64,000 nucleotides of DNA, from NCBI RefSeq assembly GCF_025118155.1, contig NW_026251406.1:379501-443500 (forward strand), given 5' to 3'. Origin of the DNA: Cokeromyces recurvatus. Lineage: Eukaryota > Mucoromycota > Mucoromycetes > Mucorales > Mucoraceae. The translations under genes were made by a program, and so were the position numbers. Below the pieces are notes generated by a model that was not told the DNA's origin, searched no databases, and saw only the letters and a program-made list of their open reading frames with translations. Below, piece by piece: positions 49,632 through 63,608 of this stretch (position 1 is its first letter; each line of letters opens with the position of its first letter).

Positions 49632-51934
49632 ATTAATGTCTTACATGAATGATGTTTAGGAACATGCTCATAAACCAATTTCCATTGCATTATTAAAAGT
49701 TCAATTAACAAGACTTATTGATCAGCATAATAATCGAGGAGTCATATACACAAAAGATTTATTATCACTCATTGATAAATACGAATTATCTAAAGATGTT
49801 GTTCTGTTAACTAAACAACAGAAAAGGGCCATTTTGCCTTATACTTTAAAAGACCCCGACCTAGAAATGACACCAGATGATATTTTAAACCTTTTAAAAA
49901 TCGTTTGTCCTCCATTACCCATCTCCTCCCTATCTGAGCCAACTACTGCTACCTACCAAAGGAAATTTGAAGAAACCATCAAGACCATAGATAGCAGACC
50001 AAGAACATCGATTCCTTTAAAATCCAATAAATCAACTCCTTGGAAAAGAAGACTTTCTGCTATTGTTACGACAATTCATGAAGAGGAAGAACATGTAAGT
50101 TGTTAATGATTGATTCATAGAGGAAAGTAGAGTCACCTTTTATATGTGTATGATATCATTAGATACTTTCACCCTTGAACAACTCAATTGAAGATCATTC
50201 TCAAACTAAAGAAGAACAAGTAATAAAATGAAATGAAATGAAATAAAAAATAAAATACACTTGTTAATTCTAATTCACCTATTCTCAAGTATTCTAGTCA
50301 AGATTTAGCTCAGTATTATCGTAGATCACTTAAACTGACTCAAAGATTAAAATGTTCTGAACGTAGTCTGGCAAGTATAGCACGCGATAACGAAGATCGT
50401 ATTATAGAATTACAAAATAAAGTAGATGATATGAACTTGGAAGTTGTGAAACAAAGAAAAGAAATTTTAGAATATAAAGGAAAAGAAAGAAATAGTTTAG
50501 AGCAAATTAGTGCTGTAAAGTATAAATAGTTAGATATATAATAGGATTTATTTACTTGTATAATATTGATACATATTTAGTTGGAATCACATATTGCAAA
50601 CATTCAACGGTCTGAAACTGATAAAAAACAAGTCTATTTATCTATTAAAACCTTATTTGATGAAAAATGTCGTAAAGTATATGTATACAAGAAAAAAAAG
50701 AAAAGAAAGCAATTAATTATACTCTGTCTCTTTTAGAGGAAGCACAAAAGCTTCAAGATTCATTAAAGCAGAAAGAAGTGTGTTTGGAAAAGTCGGAAGA
50801 TTTATTAAACAACTTACAAAATGAAGTGCAGTTACTAAAGAATGAACGACATAGACTTGTTGATCTTCAAAATACACTTGAATTAGAATTAGAAACCTCT
50901 GCAAAGGCACATAAAGAGTTGGCTGAACAAAAATCAGAAAATGAAAAGTTGAAAGAGATTATCGATAGCTTAAAGACAGATTTAAATGTAGCTCTTCTTC
51001 ATCAACATGATACAAGTCATGATGTATCATTTGAAGAACAAAAGACACTTAAAAGACAACTATCGTTAGAATCACATGCATCATTCAAGGTACACATCTA
51101 CACTATAGAATAAATGTATGTATAACTTATCTCGGCATTCTTTACAATAGACTTTAGATAACGAGTTACTATTGGATAAAGATGAGGTAATCTATTTATA
51201 TAAATATATACAAAAATCGAAGTCTATTTTAACTTGTTTGTTATAAAAGAATGAGGCATCAGTTGAATACTACAAGCATAGAGCAGATGAAACAAATAAG
51301 GATTTGGATAGAGTTAAAAATGAATTTAATTATCTTCAGAAAGCACTAAAGTCAGAAAATGATTCACTTATAAATGAATTAAATGAATTAAAAACAAAGG
51401 CCAATACGACTACTACTGCAGATATAACAAACCACATACCAGAAGATCTATTAAATACCATTATATCAAAGCCAAATACATTAGATATCTGGACTCCTTC
51501 ACGAGTAAGACCTGTTGGAAATCAAAAGGATAAAAGAAAGAGAACAGTACAAGACCTTCATCAAGTAATTATAACCCTTTATTTTATCTACCTTGTATTA
51601 TTAACCGCATACATATATTTAGTCTATTCGTCTTCATACTACAACTTCAAAAGATATATCAACAATAAAAGATCGTAATCATAAAGGCTTAACAAGAAAA
51701 GAGGATAGAATTGTAACAAACACCGTCACATTTGCACTTTATACGCTTTTAGTCTATTTCTTTGGTATTATTACATCTACGTTTTTATTGGATGGAAATA
51801 CAACAAGTTGGGAACAAGCTTTAGCCGCTGCTGCTGCTTCTTCTGGTCAAGTGCCTAAAAGTAAATTTCTCGAAATTATTCTTTATTGGATTGAAAAGTT
51901 ATTATTTGAACCGGAAGGATTACCTTTGTCATAA
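49526..51934 (+). CDS. Coiled-coil, tail-anchored protein (possible KASH/Kms2-like nuclear-envelope protein)
   Basis: Nine exons: 49526-49546, 49660-50094, 50163-50219, 50290-50514, 50581-50676, 50739-51089, 51151-51186 (36 nt), 51250-51564 and 51623-51934, giving 615 aa; every exon is a multiple of three. The N-terminal globular part (ISIALLKVQLTRLIDQHNNRG, VIYTKDLLSLIDKYELSKDVVLLT) looks like a small helical domain. Residues about 170-450 are heptad-rich coiled coil. One hydrophobic segment, VTFALYTLLVYFFGIITSTFLL, near residue 535 is followed by about 55 residues that would face the lumen, ending in EPEGLPLS. That layout matches LINC-complex or spindle-pole proteins (Kms/Mps2 type). I do not recognise a definite family, so the function is inference. 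Confidence 0.7.
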
Positions 51935-52096
51935 TTAAAAGTTTCCCCGCAAAAAAAAAGACTGTATTTTAATCTGTAATATAATAAAGGTTCATCGTGG
52001 GAAATTAACATATAGCATAACACTTATATTTTTGGTTTTTTTGGGTTTTTTTTTTTTTGCTTCTCTTTTTTTCCTCTCCCTTTTTTTATTAATAAT

Positions 52097-53841
<1,745 letters not shown>

Positions 53842-54046
53842 TGTCTATAGAGAATATATTTATTTTTATAAATAATAAAATTCAAATAAAATTTGATTGT
53901 ACCATTTATTCATTATCATTATTATTATTATTATAAAAGCAAACTATTATTTTATTTTATTTATTTTTTTTTTATCTTTTTGTTTTTTTTTTTTTTTTTG
54001 TTTTCCACAAAAGAACTTTGCTTACCTACCACTTGTTCTTTACATA

Positions 54047-54636
54047 ATGAAGCTTTGCCAACGAACTGTATTAAATCAACCACGAAAAAGGCAGCCACTT
54101 GGTAAGTTAATAAATATATATATGCACTCTATTAAACAGAGAAAGATAATAATTCATTCTGTATTATAGCTAATATTCAAAATAGGAAAATGATGAATAA
54201 TAATAAAAAAAGATTTCATCATTGCAACAAGATTAAAAAACGACGACGAAGACGACATGTTACAAGACAAAAAGAGGATACAGAATATGTACATGTTGAA
54301 CAAAAGAATCATCTTCAACAAACAGAGAAAGCATCACTCGAGTTTATGTTTAATGAATGGTGGGATGGTGACTTTTCTATCGTTGATACTCGGCCTTCTT
54401 ATACTAGGAAAGATCAGGGAGCTCCATCACTTGAAATAACTACTCAATTCAAGAACAATAAACAACGACAAAGACAAAGTCGTCGTTATCATTTAAAGGA
54501 AATTGTACCACAAATAACAGATACTAAAACGAATATTCGATATACGACTACATATGATTTACAAGAAGAATCAATAACTACTATGTATCCTTTAATTGCA
54601 TTAGCCATATCATTATGGTTCTTTTGGTTATCTTAA
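54047..54636 (+). CDS. Unrecognised small basic protein with C-terminal membrane anchor
   Basis: Two exons, 54047-54101 and 54170-54636, give 173 aa. I do not recognise the family. The N-terminal third is strongly basic (KKRFHHCNKIKKRRRRRHVTRQK), which could be a nuclear-localisation or nucleic-acid-binding stretch. A middle block FMFNEWWDGDFSIVDTRPSY is aromatic-rich and looks structured. The protein ends in MYPLIALAISLWFFWLS, a single hydrophobic tail suited to post-translational tail anchoring. The start is the ATG of MKLCQRTVLNQPRKRQPL, whose frame joins correctly over the intron. Its stop is only 28 bp from the stop of the convergent GNAT gene, so the two transcripts must overlap. Confidence 0.65.
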
Positions 54637-54664
54637 TCATCATCATTATTATTATTATTAAATA

Positions 54665-55696
54665 TTATTGGGATTTTTTAAATGCTGCTCTTGTCTTTTC
54701 TCCATTCTTTTCCATCCATTCTTTAACACGACAAGCAAATAATTTGTTATATTCTCCAAAAAAGTTAAGATTATATCTCTTCATAATCACAAATCCATGA
54801 CGTCCTGTCAAGATTTGTTCAGCTGCCATACAACATTCATTTGTCATGGCATAGATACGATTTATATCGTGTTCATGAGCCCAAGTGATGGCTCTGTTTA
54901 TCAATAAACTAGAGAGTCCACAGGCTTGAAGATCTGACCGAATCGCCCAACGAGTGATGGTTGCCGTTTTAGGAATTTGTTTTCGGGCAAAGATACGTCT
55001 AGAGTTATTTTTATTGCCAGGATCTATGTTTGCCCTTTGCTTCTCGAGAAAGGGAGGCATGGATGATAAACGAAAGAGTTCCAAGACAGCGATAATAAAC
55101 TGTTTCCATCCGACAGGCACAGTCTCTCGTCGATCTTCCAGGTCTTGATTATTGCATAATAAGCCAATCATACCACAGATTTCATCATCAATCGATAATA
55201 CCCAGAAATGAGAAGGAACTTGCTCACTCTCACTTTTACGTACCTTTTTCCCATCCTTGTTGATTGTATAATTTAAATAATAAAGATCTGGATCATAAAG
55301 ATCATTAGCCATGGCTTCATCAACACGATTTTGAATTTCAATGCGATCCGATGAAATAAAGATGATGGCAAATCCGACCACTGCCCAACAGAAGGAAATA
55401 AAAATCTTGATAATCACCATGGCCCATTCAGGTAAATTACCAATACAGAATGTGATGGCCTTAGGGATACTGATCAAAAGTCCCGAATAAACGATAAACC
55501 AAATACCCCATGTTGGCAGAGCCCATAATTTACTACGAATGCTTTCATAAACTAAAGGTACTTGAGTTGATCGAAAAAGATATTCTACTTGTTCATAATC
55601 TGTATCTCTATAAGTTCTTAATACAACCTTTGGCTTTGCATCTGTTGTTTCTACTTTAGTATTATTTGTCCCTGTTTTATTTTTATTTTTTGTCAT
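54665..55696 (-). CDS. GNAT-family N-acetyltransferase with membrane hairpin (NAT8-like)
   Basis: Single exon of 343 aa. Two hydrophobic segments at about residues 65-90 (WGIWFIVYSGLLISIPKAITF) and 95-118 (WAMVIIKIFISFCWAVVGFAIIFI) suggest a membrane hairpin facing the cytosol on both sides. The acetyl-CoA-binding motif A is in the C-terminal half: ITRWAIRSDLQACGLSSLLINRAITWAHEHDINRIYAMT, where QACGLS fits Q/RxxGxG/A. Later GFVIMKRY precedes the end. The layout resembles NAT8 and related ER-bound acetyltransferases; the substrate is unknown. An extended charged N-terminus (MTKNKNKTGTNNTK) comes first. A 46-nt A-run starts 20 bp upstream of the ATG (poly-T in the sense leader). Confidence 0.82.
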   Translation of the reverse strand: MTKNKNKTGTNNTKVETTDAKPKVVLRTYRDTDYEQVEYLFRSTQVPLVYESIRSKLWALPTWGIWFIVYSGLLISIPKAITFCIGNLPEWAMVIIKIFISFCWAVVGFAIIFISSDRIEIQNRVDEAMANDLYDPDLYYLNYTINKDGKKVRKSESEQVPSHFWVLSIDDEICGMIGLLCNNQDLEDRRETVPVGWKQFIIAVLELFRLSSMPPFLEKQRANIDPGNKNNSRRIFARKQIPKTATITRWAIRSDLQACGLSSLLINRAITWAHEHDINRIYAMTNECCMAAEQILTGRHGFVIMKRYNLNFFGEYNKLFACRVKEWMEKNGEKTRAAFKKSQ

Positions 55697-55715
55697 TAGT
55701 AATATTGACCAGAGG

Positions 55716-55763
<48 letters not shown>

Positions 55764-55853
55764 TCAAGAAGAATAATAAAGCGTAGTAGGTAGTGTAAAT
55801 ATAAATTACTTGTTACACCTTATCGCTGAGAAGAAATAATTCTAGAGACCTTT

Positions 55854-55892
<39 letters not shown>

Positions 55893-56818
55893 TACAAAAT
55901 AATTCAACACCATGATTGTACACTTATTATTCACTATGTTCATTTCCAAAATAAGAAATTTCTACTTAATTAAGGTATTTGCATCATCATTAACAAGTGA
56001 CAAGATAAATCAATGAATTGAACTTTTCAAGAATAAAGAATAATAACACTGTACATGTATATGTATACATGTATATTTTTATGTACGAGAAATTTATTTT
56101 AAAAGAAAGTTCAAGACGACGAATTTGTACAAGATACTAAAGCTAACAAGCGTTGATAATAAATCAGAACAGGTCTCTAGGTCTTTAATATAGTATGAAT
56201 GTGAGCATTATCTTTAAAGTGCTTCAAAAAAAAAAAATATGATAGACTAGCTACTAATATGAATAGTATCCATAATAAGCACTTATTCTTTCTGACTTAC
56301 TTATTTATGCATAGTTACAAATAGGCAATACGCTTTTTTTACATTTATAATGAAAGACATATTCATCTATTTTTCTCTCTCTTTTTTAAATGTTATATAA
56401 ACAATATTAACCATATACACTTGTTTTTTTTTTCTTTCCCTTTCTTTAATTATTTTCAAGTCTATAGTTATACTTGAAATATCAATTCCTCCTCCGTCTC
56501 TTATCAACAAACAGCTAATATAAACATTATATTTATATCATCATTTCAACCTTTTATATATATCGATATATATACATATATGTATACATATTTATATATA
56601 ATAAATACCGTTATACAATACTAAACGCCTTATGCTCTTTATATGACTACCAAAACAGTAAGCAATTCTATTTATTCTATTATTTTGTTTGATAAAAAAA
56701 AGGATAATTGACATATATTTAGGACAACAAAAAAAAAAACGTATGCATTCATTTTATGTTGAAGACTAATTATTATCTATACACACTACAGAAATATGTG
56801 TAAAAAAAAGAAAAAATG
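55697..56818. other. Intergenic region between GNAT gene and tRNA-Cys
   Basis: 1.1 kb. Homopolymer runs of 46 A (55716-55761) and 36 T (about 55856-55891) lie near the GNAT 5' end. The rest is AT-rich with TA/GTA microsatellite patches. No gene was seen. Confidence 0.55.
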
Positions 56819-56890
56819 AGAGAAATCCGTGGATTGAACACGGGACCTAAAGATTTGCAATCTTCCGCTCTACCGCTGAGCTAATTCCTC
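56819..56890 (-). tRNA. tRNA-Cys (anticodon GCA)
   Basis: The minus strand folds as a full cloverleaf without an intron. The acceptor stem is GAGGAAT with ATTTCTC (one G-U). The D arm is GCTC-AGCGGTA-GAGC. The anticodon arm is GAAGA-TTGCAAA-TCTTT with anticodon GCA. The variable loop is AGGTC, and the T arm is CCGTG-TTCAATC-CACGG. The discriminator base is U, as expected for tRNA-Cys. A- and B-box promoter sequences are internal. An oligo-T stretch follows within about 10 nt on the minus strand (A-run at 56802-56817 of the plus strand), a normal Pol III terminator. Confidence 0.95.
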
Positions 56891-57202
56891 TTTGTTGTTA
56901 TAGGTAGCCGGTAAATAAATTATAGCTAACATCAAAAAATTTCAGCCAATCAGAATGCTTCAAATTTGTGACGTTGTTGTTTTCCCATTGTTTTTTAAAG
57001 CGTATTTTTAAAGTTATTTGGGAATCTATTTTATTATATTGAAAAAAAAAAATAAAAAATAAAAAAACTTCTTTGTAATAATAATAATGGTTTATGCTTA
57101 AACACATTTACTGATATTATAAGAGTAAGTCAACAGGAGAATTGTATTTTTTATAATATCGTAGATGAAGTCATCTATGTTTGATATGTTATGCTTCGAA
57201 TA

Positions 57203-57239
<37 letters not shown>

Positions 57240-57554
57240 CATGCCAATACACAAAATACAGGTCAATAGATCGATTTAATCCCTATACCAAGAGATAAAC
57301 ATTTAATTCTAAATTATAATTTTACTTTATCTATAATTTAGTAATTGAAATGTAGCACATCTACACACACATATCTATTTATATATAACAAATACAATTA
57401 TATAAATACTGACGTTTATATTTATTAATGAGGGAGAGGTTTTTCTTTTCTTTTTTTTTTTAAAAAAAAACATACATAGAAGCACATGATATTATTACAA
57501 ATAAAGTTACAAAAATTTATAACGAGAGAAGGAAAAAAAAAATTTACAATACAA
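56891..57554. other. Intergenic region between tRNA-Cys and Pumilio gene
   Basis: Upstream flank of the tRNA and 3' region of the Pumilio gene. It includes a 34-nt T-run at 57206-57239. No gene is supported; the reading frame at 56898-57107 looks like chance. Confidence 0.55.
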
Positions 57555-60276
57555 TTATTGATACACTAAAGATGCAGTAATCTCATCATGCAATTCACCG
57601 GCCTCTATTTGTTGTTCGTTTGGCTGTTGTTGTTGTTGTTGTTGACGGCGTTGTTGAATAGGTTGAGATTTGTTTGCTGATTTTGGATCTCGAAATATTT
57701 TACTATGAATACGTTTTCCATAAGGCGTGGTGCGAATTGTAGGTAACAAAGGGCGAATACATTCAACAAGCTATTAGGAAAAAGAAAATCAATAAATTCA
57801 ATAAATAAAAGATAAAATAAAACAAAATAACATGTATGTATATATAAATATATACCTCGGCACGTTGATCTTCATCTGCAAAATCCAGAGATGTTTGAAC
57901 AACATAATTAGCAAATGAATCATGTAATAACTTCTCCATCACGTTTTGATCAATAAGCTCAGCAATTAGTAAACGACGTGTAGCAGGCTGAGCAGTACGA
58001 ATACACTATTATATAAACACAATTTAATTAACAAATTATATATATACACATGTGCTGATTTTAATCTTACATTTTCTATAACATTTGAACTAAACTTTTG
58101 TACAGATAAAATACAAACATGATTCACAAAGCGATGAATAATACTTTCAGAGTAACGAGTGACTCCCAATTCAAGTACATATTGCACAACATAATTTCCA
58201 AAAGGATTTTGTACAAGAGGAAGTGCATGCTTAGCTATTTCATCTACCAATTGATCCTGTAATAGAAATGAATATAAATAAATACATATAATACATGCAT
58301 GTATTCCTTTACCTTTTGTGAAACAGTAGCATGATCAAAACATCTTTGTAATACGCAGCACCCATGTTTATGTGAAGCAACTTCAATACAATTATCACAA
58401 ACTGCATCATAAATGAATTGGTTGTTTTTTGATGATAATCTATGAAGACATTTTTGAATGACGTGATTTCCATTCAAGTCCTTAATTAACGTCACCACAT
58501 TTGATTTTAAAGCAGCAGTGACAGTTTTAATCTATAATGTATGTTAATCTATGTATTCTCTGCTATTCTATTCTTTTTTTTTTACCTGTTCAGTTGTTGA
58601 GAGATATTCAATTAATTTTTGAACTGCTCTTGTTCCATGCATATTTAATGCAATCTTAACTAATTCAGGTGCTACTGTTTCTACAATTATTGTACGTTGA
58701 TCATGGTTACATTTTTCAAGCATTTTTTGACAAAGGTAATTGCCAAATGGATCTAATTTCACAAAAAAAAAAAGTTAAAAAAAAAGCAATTTGTACAAAT
58801 ACTCTTCGAAATAGCTTTGCTTATTTTACCAGTCATTAATTCTGTAAAATGAGGATGAATTTCATTAAAGATCATCTCAAGATTCTTCATTCCATCTTCT
58901 TTTTCTTCCATCTTTTTTTGCAAGAAACGACATCCATTTTGATCTTTACATAATTCATAAAATTTACCAATAAAATCTTCCACTTTAGCATCAGCAAATC
59001 GATCTTGTTGTTGATCTGAACCTGAACGACGCTGTTGCATCAAATTCTTCTTTTGATGATTACCGTTCATTGAATACATATTTTTTTGTGATGTTAAAGG
59101 TTTCATTGTATATTGTTGATATAAAGAACAATTTAAAGGAAGCATAGGAGCAGGATTTGGAGGTGGAGGTGGAGGCATGGCCATGAGGTGTTGAGTAGGT
59201 GGAAATTGATGAATGAATGGACACATGTCATGACGAGAACAGAATCCAAATTGTTGAACTTGAGGACATATTATATTTCGATTATATTGCATACTAGCAA
59301 GATCCGTGAATGATTGAGATGACATTAAACGAGATTCTTGTGGTTTATATTCGCTATGCCAACCATAAGAATAACGTCTTCCATAATCTGACATTGTTTG
59401 ATGTTGCTTATCATTATTACTTGTTGTCCATGTTGACATACTTCCTTCTGGAGTAAACATTCTAGAGGATGATTCTGTAGGATTAGGTCTATTATCAATA
59501 TTAGTCATAGTAAACTATATAAATAAAAAAAAGGAATATTAGATTACATATCGATTATTCTTTCATACTATAAAGAAACCTACTAATTCTACATAATCGT
59601 CATTATTACTGATATTACTATTGTTGTTGCTATTACTGTTGTTATTATTACTGTTATTATTATTATTATTTGGTAATATTGAACCAGAACTAGAGATTGA
59701 TACTGGCACTGCAGGCGTTGATGTTATTGATGATACTGAAGGAGAAGAAGAAGAAGGGACTGTAGTTGAATTATTCATGATTCTAGGTGATTCTTTTGAA
59801 TGAGATAAGAGTGGATTGAATAAAGGCACTATACAAACAATTAGAAGAAGAAGAAAAGAATGACAATTTTGTTACACACAAACTTACTTTCTGGTTCATT
59901 TGAAGCTCTTTGTTGCTGTTTCTGTTGAAATGTGCTCACAGGCTCTACAGGAGTCATAGCAAATGGAAACTTTCTACTGAAACTATATAAACAAAAATAT
60001 GAGTTTCTTGTAATACACATTCATATAAATGTATATCATTTTTTACTTGAATTCTCTATCATTCAATGACAGTTTAGTACCCAATAAAAGGTCTAAGCCG
60101 TGATCATCATTTGAGTTTCTCCGTGAGCCTGGCATTGACCTTGATGATTGAAACATAGTTGAATAAGATAAAGAAGGTGATTTAGTAGGTTGGATTTGAT
60201 TAAAATTAAACAAGTCAACTGGATCATCAAATATTGACCGTTTTATTGCTTCTTTAAGATTATTATCATTGTCCAT
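57555..60276 (-). CDS. Pumilio (PUF) RNA-binding protein with CCCH zinc finger
   Basis: Cytoplasmic 3'-UTR-binding regulator. Nine exons: 60047-60276, 59888-59982, 59584-59828, 58830-59514, 58586-58752, 58313-58531, 58071-58256, 57856-58005 and 57555-57770, giving 730 aa in continuous frame. The N-terminal 250 residues are Ser/Asn-rich with a poly-Asn/Ser stretch. A CCCH-like motif follows (QQFGFCSRHDMCPFIHQF). PUM repeats start at FCKDQNGCRFLQKKMEEK-like sequence and continue with DPFGNYLCQKMLEK, HGTRAVQKLIEYL, LNGNHVIQKCL, HGCCVLQRCFDHA, NPFGNYVVQYVLELG, SSNVIEN and DSFANYVVQTSLDFA, so about eight repeats. Individual repeats are split by introns. The tail is Gln-rich (QQRRQQQQQQPNEQQ). Fungal PUFs with a CCCH finger exist, but I cannot name the orthologue. 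Confidence 0.92.
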
Positions 60277-60544
60277 TTTTTTCACTGGCAAAAAAGAATG
60301 AAAAAAAAAACTTGTTAACATGCTATATTCTAAACTAATAAAAGAAAAAAAAAGAAAAAGCCTACCTTTTTTTTATTTTTGCCAGTATAAAATTATCTTT
60401 AGATGAAAAACAAAAAAAAAAAAAAATCAAAAAAGAAAGAAATGAAAGAAAACCAAAAATCAAAAAAAAAAAAAAACTCAATGCGCATTTTTTTTAATAA
60501 AAGCAAGTCACACATGTTAAAAAGAATGAATGAAACCATCAAAT
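60277..60544. other. Intergenic region between Pumilio and dolichyldiphosphatase genes
   Basis: 268 bp of A-rich sequence with several A-runs. It holds the Pumilio promoter and the dolichyldiphosphatase 3' end. The reading frame at 60403-60675 on the plus strand is low-complexity and overlaps real coding sequence. Confidence 0.55.
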
Positions 60545-61333
60545 TTAATCTAATTGTTTATTCTCTTTTTTCTTCCTTTCCTTTAACCATTCATTATACT
60601 CCCAACGTGCAACATTATCAATGTAAATCATATCTTTTAAATATAACTTTTTTGCAATTGCTGTGTCTAATATAAATTGAATAACATTCATTGTACGAAG
60701 TAGATTCACAAACTTATACCAAACGATACCAAATAAAGCACCAACGAATGATCCAATCAAAACTTGATTTAACGTATGATAACCAAGATAAATACTAATC
60801 ATACATATTAATACAGTGTCTAGTAAAGACTTGTAGGCTACTTACCGAGATAGAGAAACAAGTATAGCAAGACATATCATGCCTATACTAGCCAATAACT
60901 TCCAAATAGTATGATCTAAATGAATATATCGATACATATAAAGCGTCCCATAAATGGAAAAATACCAAATAAATTGTGAATGACTTGAAGGCATACCATA
61001 TCCATCACCAAGATGAGCTATATATGTATATATATATATAAGATTGATTCGGTTCATTTTTGGTTTATATATAATACTCTTACCATAAGGTCTTTCTTGT
61101 TCAATAGTTTCTTTTAAGATATAATTGACAACTTCATTTGTTAATTGACCTACTAACATCAATATACCTGCCATTTCACGTCGTGAGACAATAACAGAAG
61201 CATAAAAGACAAGTATCGCAATAGGAGATAATGTAATATAAGCAAAGGCATATGATATTTTATCTGAAGGATTGAAATAAACATGTGTTAAAGATATAGA
61301 AGCAAGCCCATGACCTTCTTGACTTGATGTCAT
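60545..61333 (-). CDS. Dolichyldiphosphatase (PAP2 family)
   Basis: ER-lumenal phosphatase that recycles dolichyl diphosphate released by N-glycosylation. Three exons, 61084-61333, 60846-61017 and 60545-60794, give 223 aa in continuous frame. The PAP2 catalytic motifs are complete: KETIEQERP (motif 1), GMPSSHSQF (motif 2, with the conserved His) and SLSRIYLGYHTLNQV (motif 3, with the nucleophilic His). Four to five hydrophobic segments surround them. The N-terminal sequence SISLTHVYFNPSDKISYAFAYITLSPI matches the family's S.THV.Y..GD....L.A..SL.P pattern. Length is typical. The C-terminal tail is charged (NEWLKERKKKENKQLD). Confidence 0.94.
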
Positions 61334-62315
61334 CTTGATGTTAATTATAATAAAAAAAAAAAAGAGAAAAAAAAAACCAACAACAAAACAAAAGTTAATA
61401 TTTTCAAGTTCCGCATAGACTTAGATCTTTGAACTGTTATGACATTAATGTAGATGTTATAAAATTCATTAAACTATAAAGTTTATGGATGCTCCAAGTT
61501 GATAATCTGATTTGGAAATTAAAATATAAACATTAACAGTCGTTGTTAGTGTATTAAATTATATTATTGTTATTATTTTTGCTTTAAATTTGTACAGTTA
61601 TTTTTTTTTGATCTCATTTTTAAATGAGACATGGAATCTAGTTACTTTTGTAAAACTATTTGATTACAGTTATTTATACAATGGATTACAAAAAAAAAAC
61701 ATTATTTAAACAGAAGAGAATGTGAATCAATTATTAAATTTGCTTGATTCAGATGAATGTACAGAAAGTGTGAAATGAGTTGAAAGAAATTAATTTGATG
61801 ATGAACCTTAGACCATTCACGAAATTCATGTGAATTTTTAAGTTTCAAATAAATTACATAAATCCCATTAAATTGAATATTCTAAATCGAACGGTGTCAT
61901 TTTTATTACTTGATTCCTTCAATTGATCAACACAACTGTTCATTTGATTATCATCATGAGCATATAGCGAATTCTTAATTACATAATACGGAGACTAAAA
62001 AATTAAAGCAGACTGTGCAGCGTTTAAACATAGTCAGATCAAGGAAAGCTTAAAGCTGTTTAGGACCTCTAGGTTCACTTTAAAATAATGGCAGCTTATA
62101 CAAAAGAAATAGTCAAAGACTGAACAAACTATTACTAGTTACACGTGTATATGTTTATATCAAATAAAAAAAAAATTATTGTTGGACACAATGAATATAA
62201 ATGATAAAGAAAAAGTCACCACCATTTCTTGAAACGTATTATTCCTCTTTTTATTTATTTATTTATTTCTTTTTTTTTTCTTTACTCACCCCACCTTCTT
62301 TTCTTTTCTAATAAT
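61334..62315. promoter_or_regulatory. Divergent intergenic region (dolichyldiphosphatase / EI24-like protein)
   Basis: About 1 kb between divergent starts, AT-rich. A TTTA tract near 62252-62270 and a pyrimidine-rich leader precede the plus-strand ATG. No RNA gene or ORF is supported. Confidence 0.5.
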
Positions 62316-63322
62316 ATGGCACCACCTTATACATACCCAATTGCCGGCATTATTTATTTTGCAACTCATCCAGAAGTAATAACCATTTTTTTCTTCTTCT
62401 TCTTCTTCTTCTTCTTTTTAACTGTTTAATGACTGATTCTTAATCCATTAGTTATGGGCTAAAGCACTTTGTCCATTTCTATTAACATTCATATTCGGTT
62501 TAGCATCTCTTATTCTCTCATTTGTTTACCTTTTACCCTTACAAGCTAATGCCTTAATAGTTGCTAATTGTCCAGCTTGGCTTGCTTGGATAGTTTCTAT
62601 TCTATTTGTCATATTAGAATCAGCCATACTAGATTTAATTTTCTTTGCTATCGTGCTTGCCTTTTATCAGGATATTTTGTTTGATGCGACATTAAAGGCA
62701 AGAGGTCTAGATAGGATGTTTTTAAATAGAGTCCCCGTATCTGGTCTCAGACTGTTTTGTCGAGGTATTAGTTCTGGTTTGGCCTTATTATGGATTCTAG
62801 TAGTGGCTCAAGTATTTGTATTAGTCATTACAGCTCCTTTACATCTGATACCCTTCATAGGCACCTTTATAGCTTGTTATATCAATGGTTGGGTAGCATG
62901 GTAAAGTATTTATAACAAAAAAAAAAAAAAAAAACTCGATCACTTTTCTCACATAGTATACATATATTATATTATATATGGCTCCTTAAATTGCTTTAAT
63001 ATTTATTGGGGGTTTCCTCAGTTGGGGTCATCATATTCATTATGACCTTGAATTTAGAGGCTTTTCAGTGAGTGATTCAAGAAGATTCGCTTGGAAACAT
63101 AAAACTGAATATTGTCGTTTTGGTACAGTTGCCGTTGCACTAGAACTAATTCCTATTTTTAATTTATTGTTTATGTGGACAAACGTGGTGGGTGCTGCCT
63201 TATGGGTTGGAGATAAATATGAATCGAATGAAAGGGAAATTTCAAGACGTCATTCGTCTTCTGAAGCACTTATTTATCCACATGCTGATGGATACTATGG
63301 CGGAGTCACTGCAAATGCTTAA
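62316..63322 (+). CDS. EI24-domain / Rrt8-type multipass membrane protein
   Basis: Three exons, 62316-62375, 62452-62900 and 63022-63322, give 269 aa. The N-terminus APPYTYPIAGIIYFATHPELWAKALCPFLLTFIFGL fits the fungal EI24/Rrt8 family pattern (Y-P..G..Y...HP.LW). Several membrane segments follow, then DILFDATLKARGLDRMFLN and a second hydrophobic block, APLHLIPFIGTFIACYINGWVAW. The last exon starts WGHHIHYDLEFRGFSVSDSRRFAWKHKTEYCRFGTVAVALELIPIFNLLF, which is strongly family-like. Relatives are found in spore walls and lipid droplets in yeast, so a lipid-associated membrane role is plausible but unproven. The second intron is 121 nt and its acceptor was chosen by frame. Confidence 0.82.
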
Positions 63323-63608
63323 TTTAATGGCGCATGATGGCAGTCATTTTATTTATATACATATAATATAAAGAAAAGGAAAGGAGAGAGAGAAAGAACT
63401 ATAGTATATATAAGTTCTATTGCATTGTATCATGATAATATAAATGTATGTATGTGTGTGTAGGAAGGAAGGAAAGTGTAGATTGTTTTGATTAAATACT
63501 GCACAAAAAAAAAAAGGGAAGGAATGTTGTTTGTTAAGCAAAAATGTTATAATAATTTTGTTTTATTGTGCGAAAAAAAAAAAAAGAAAAGAGAGAGAAA
63601 AAAAAAGA
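63323..63608. other. Convergent intergenic region at the right end
   Basis: 286 bp between convergent genes with short A- and GA-runs. No other feature was seen. Confidence 0.6.
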
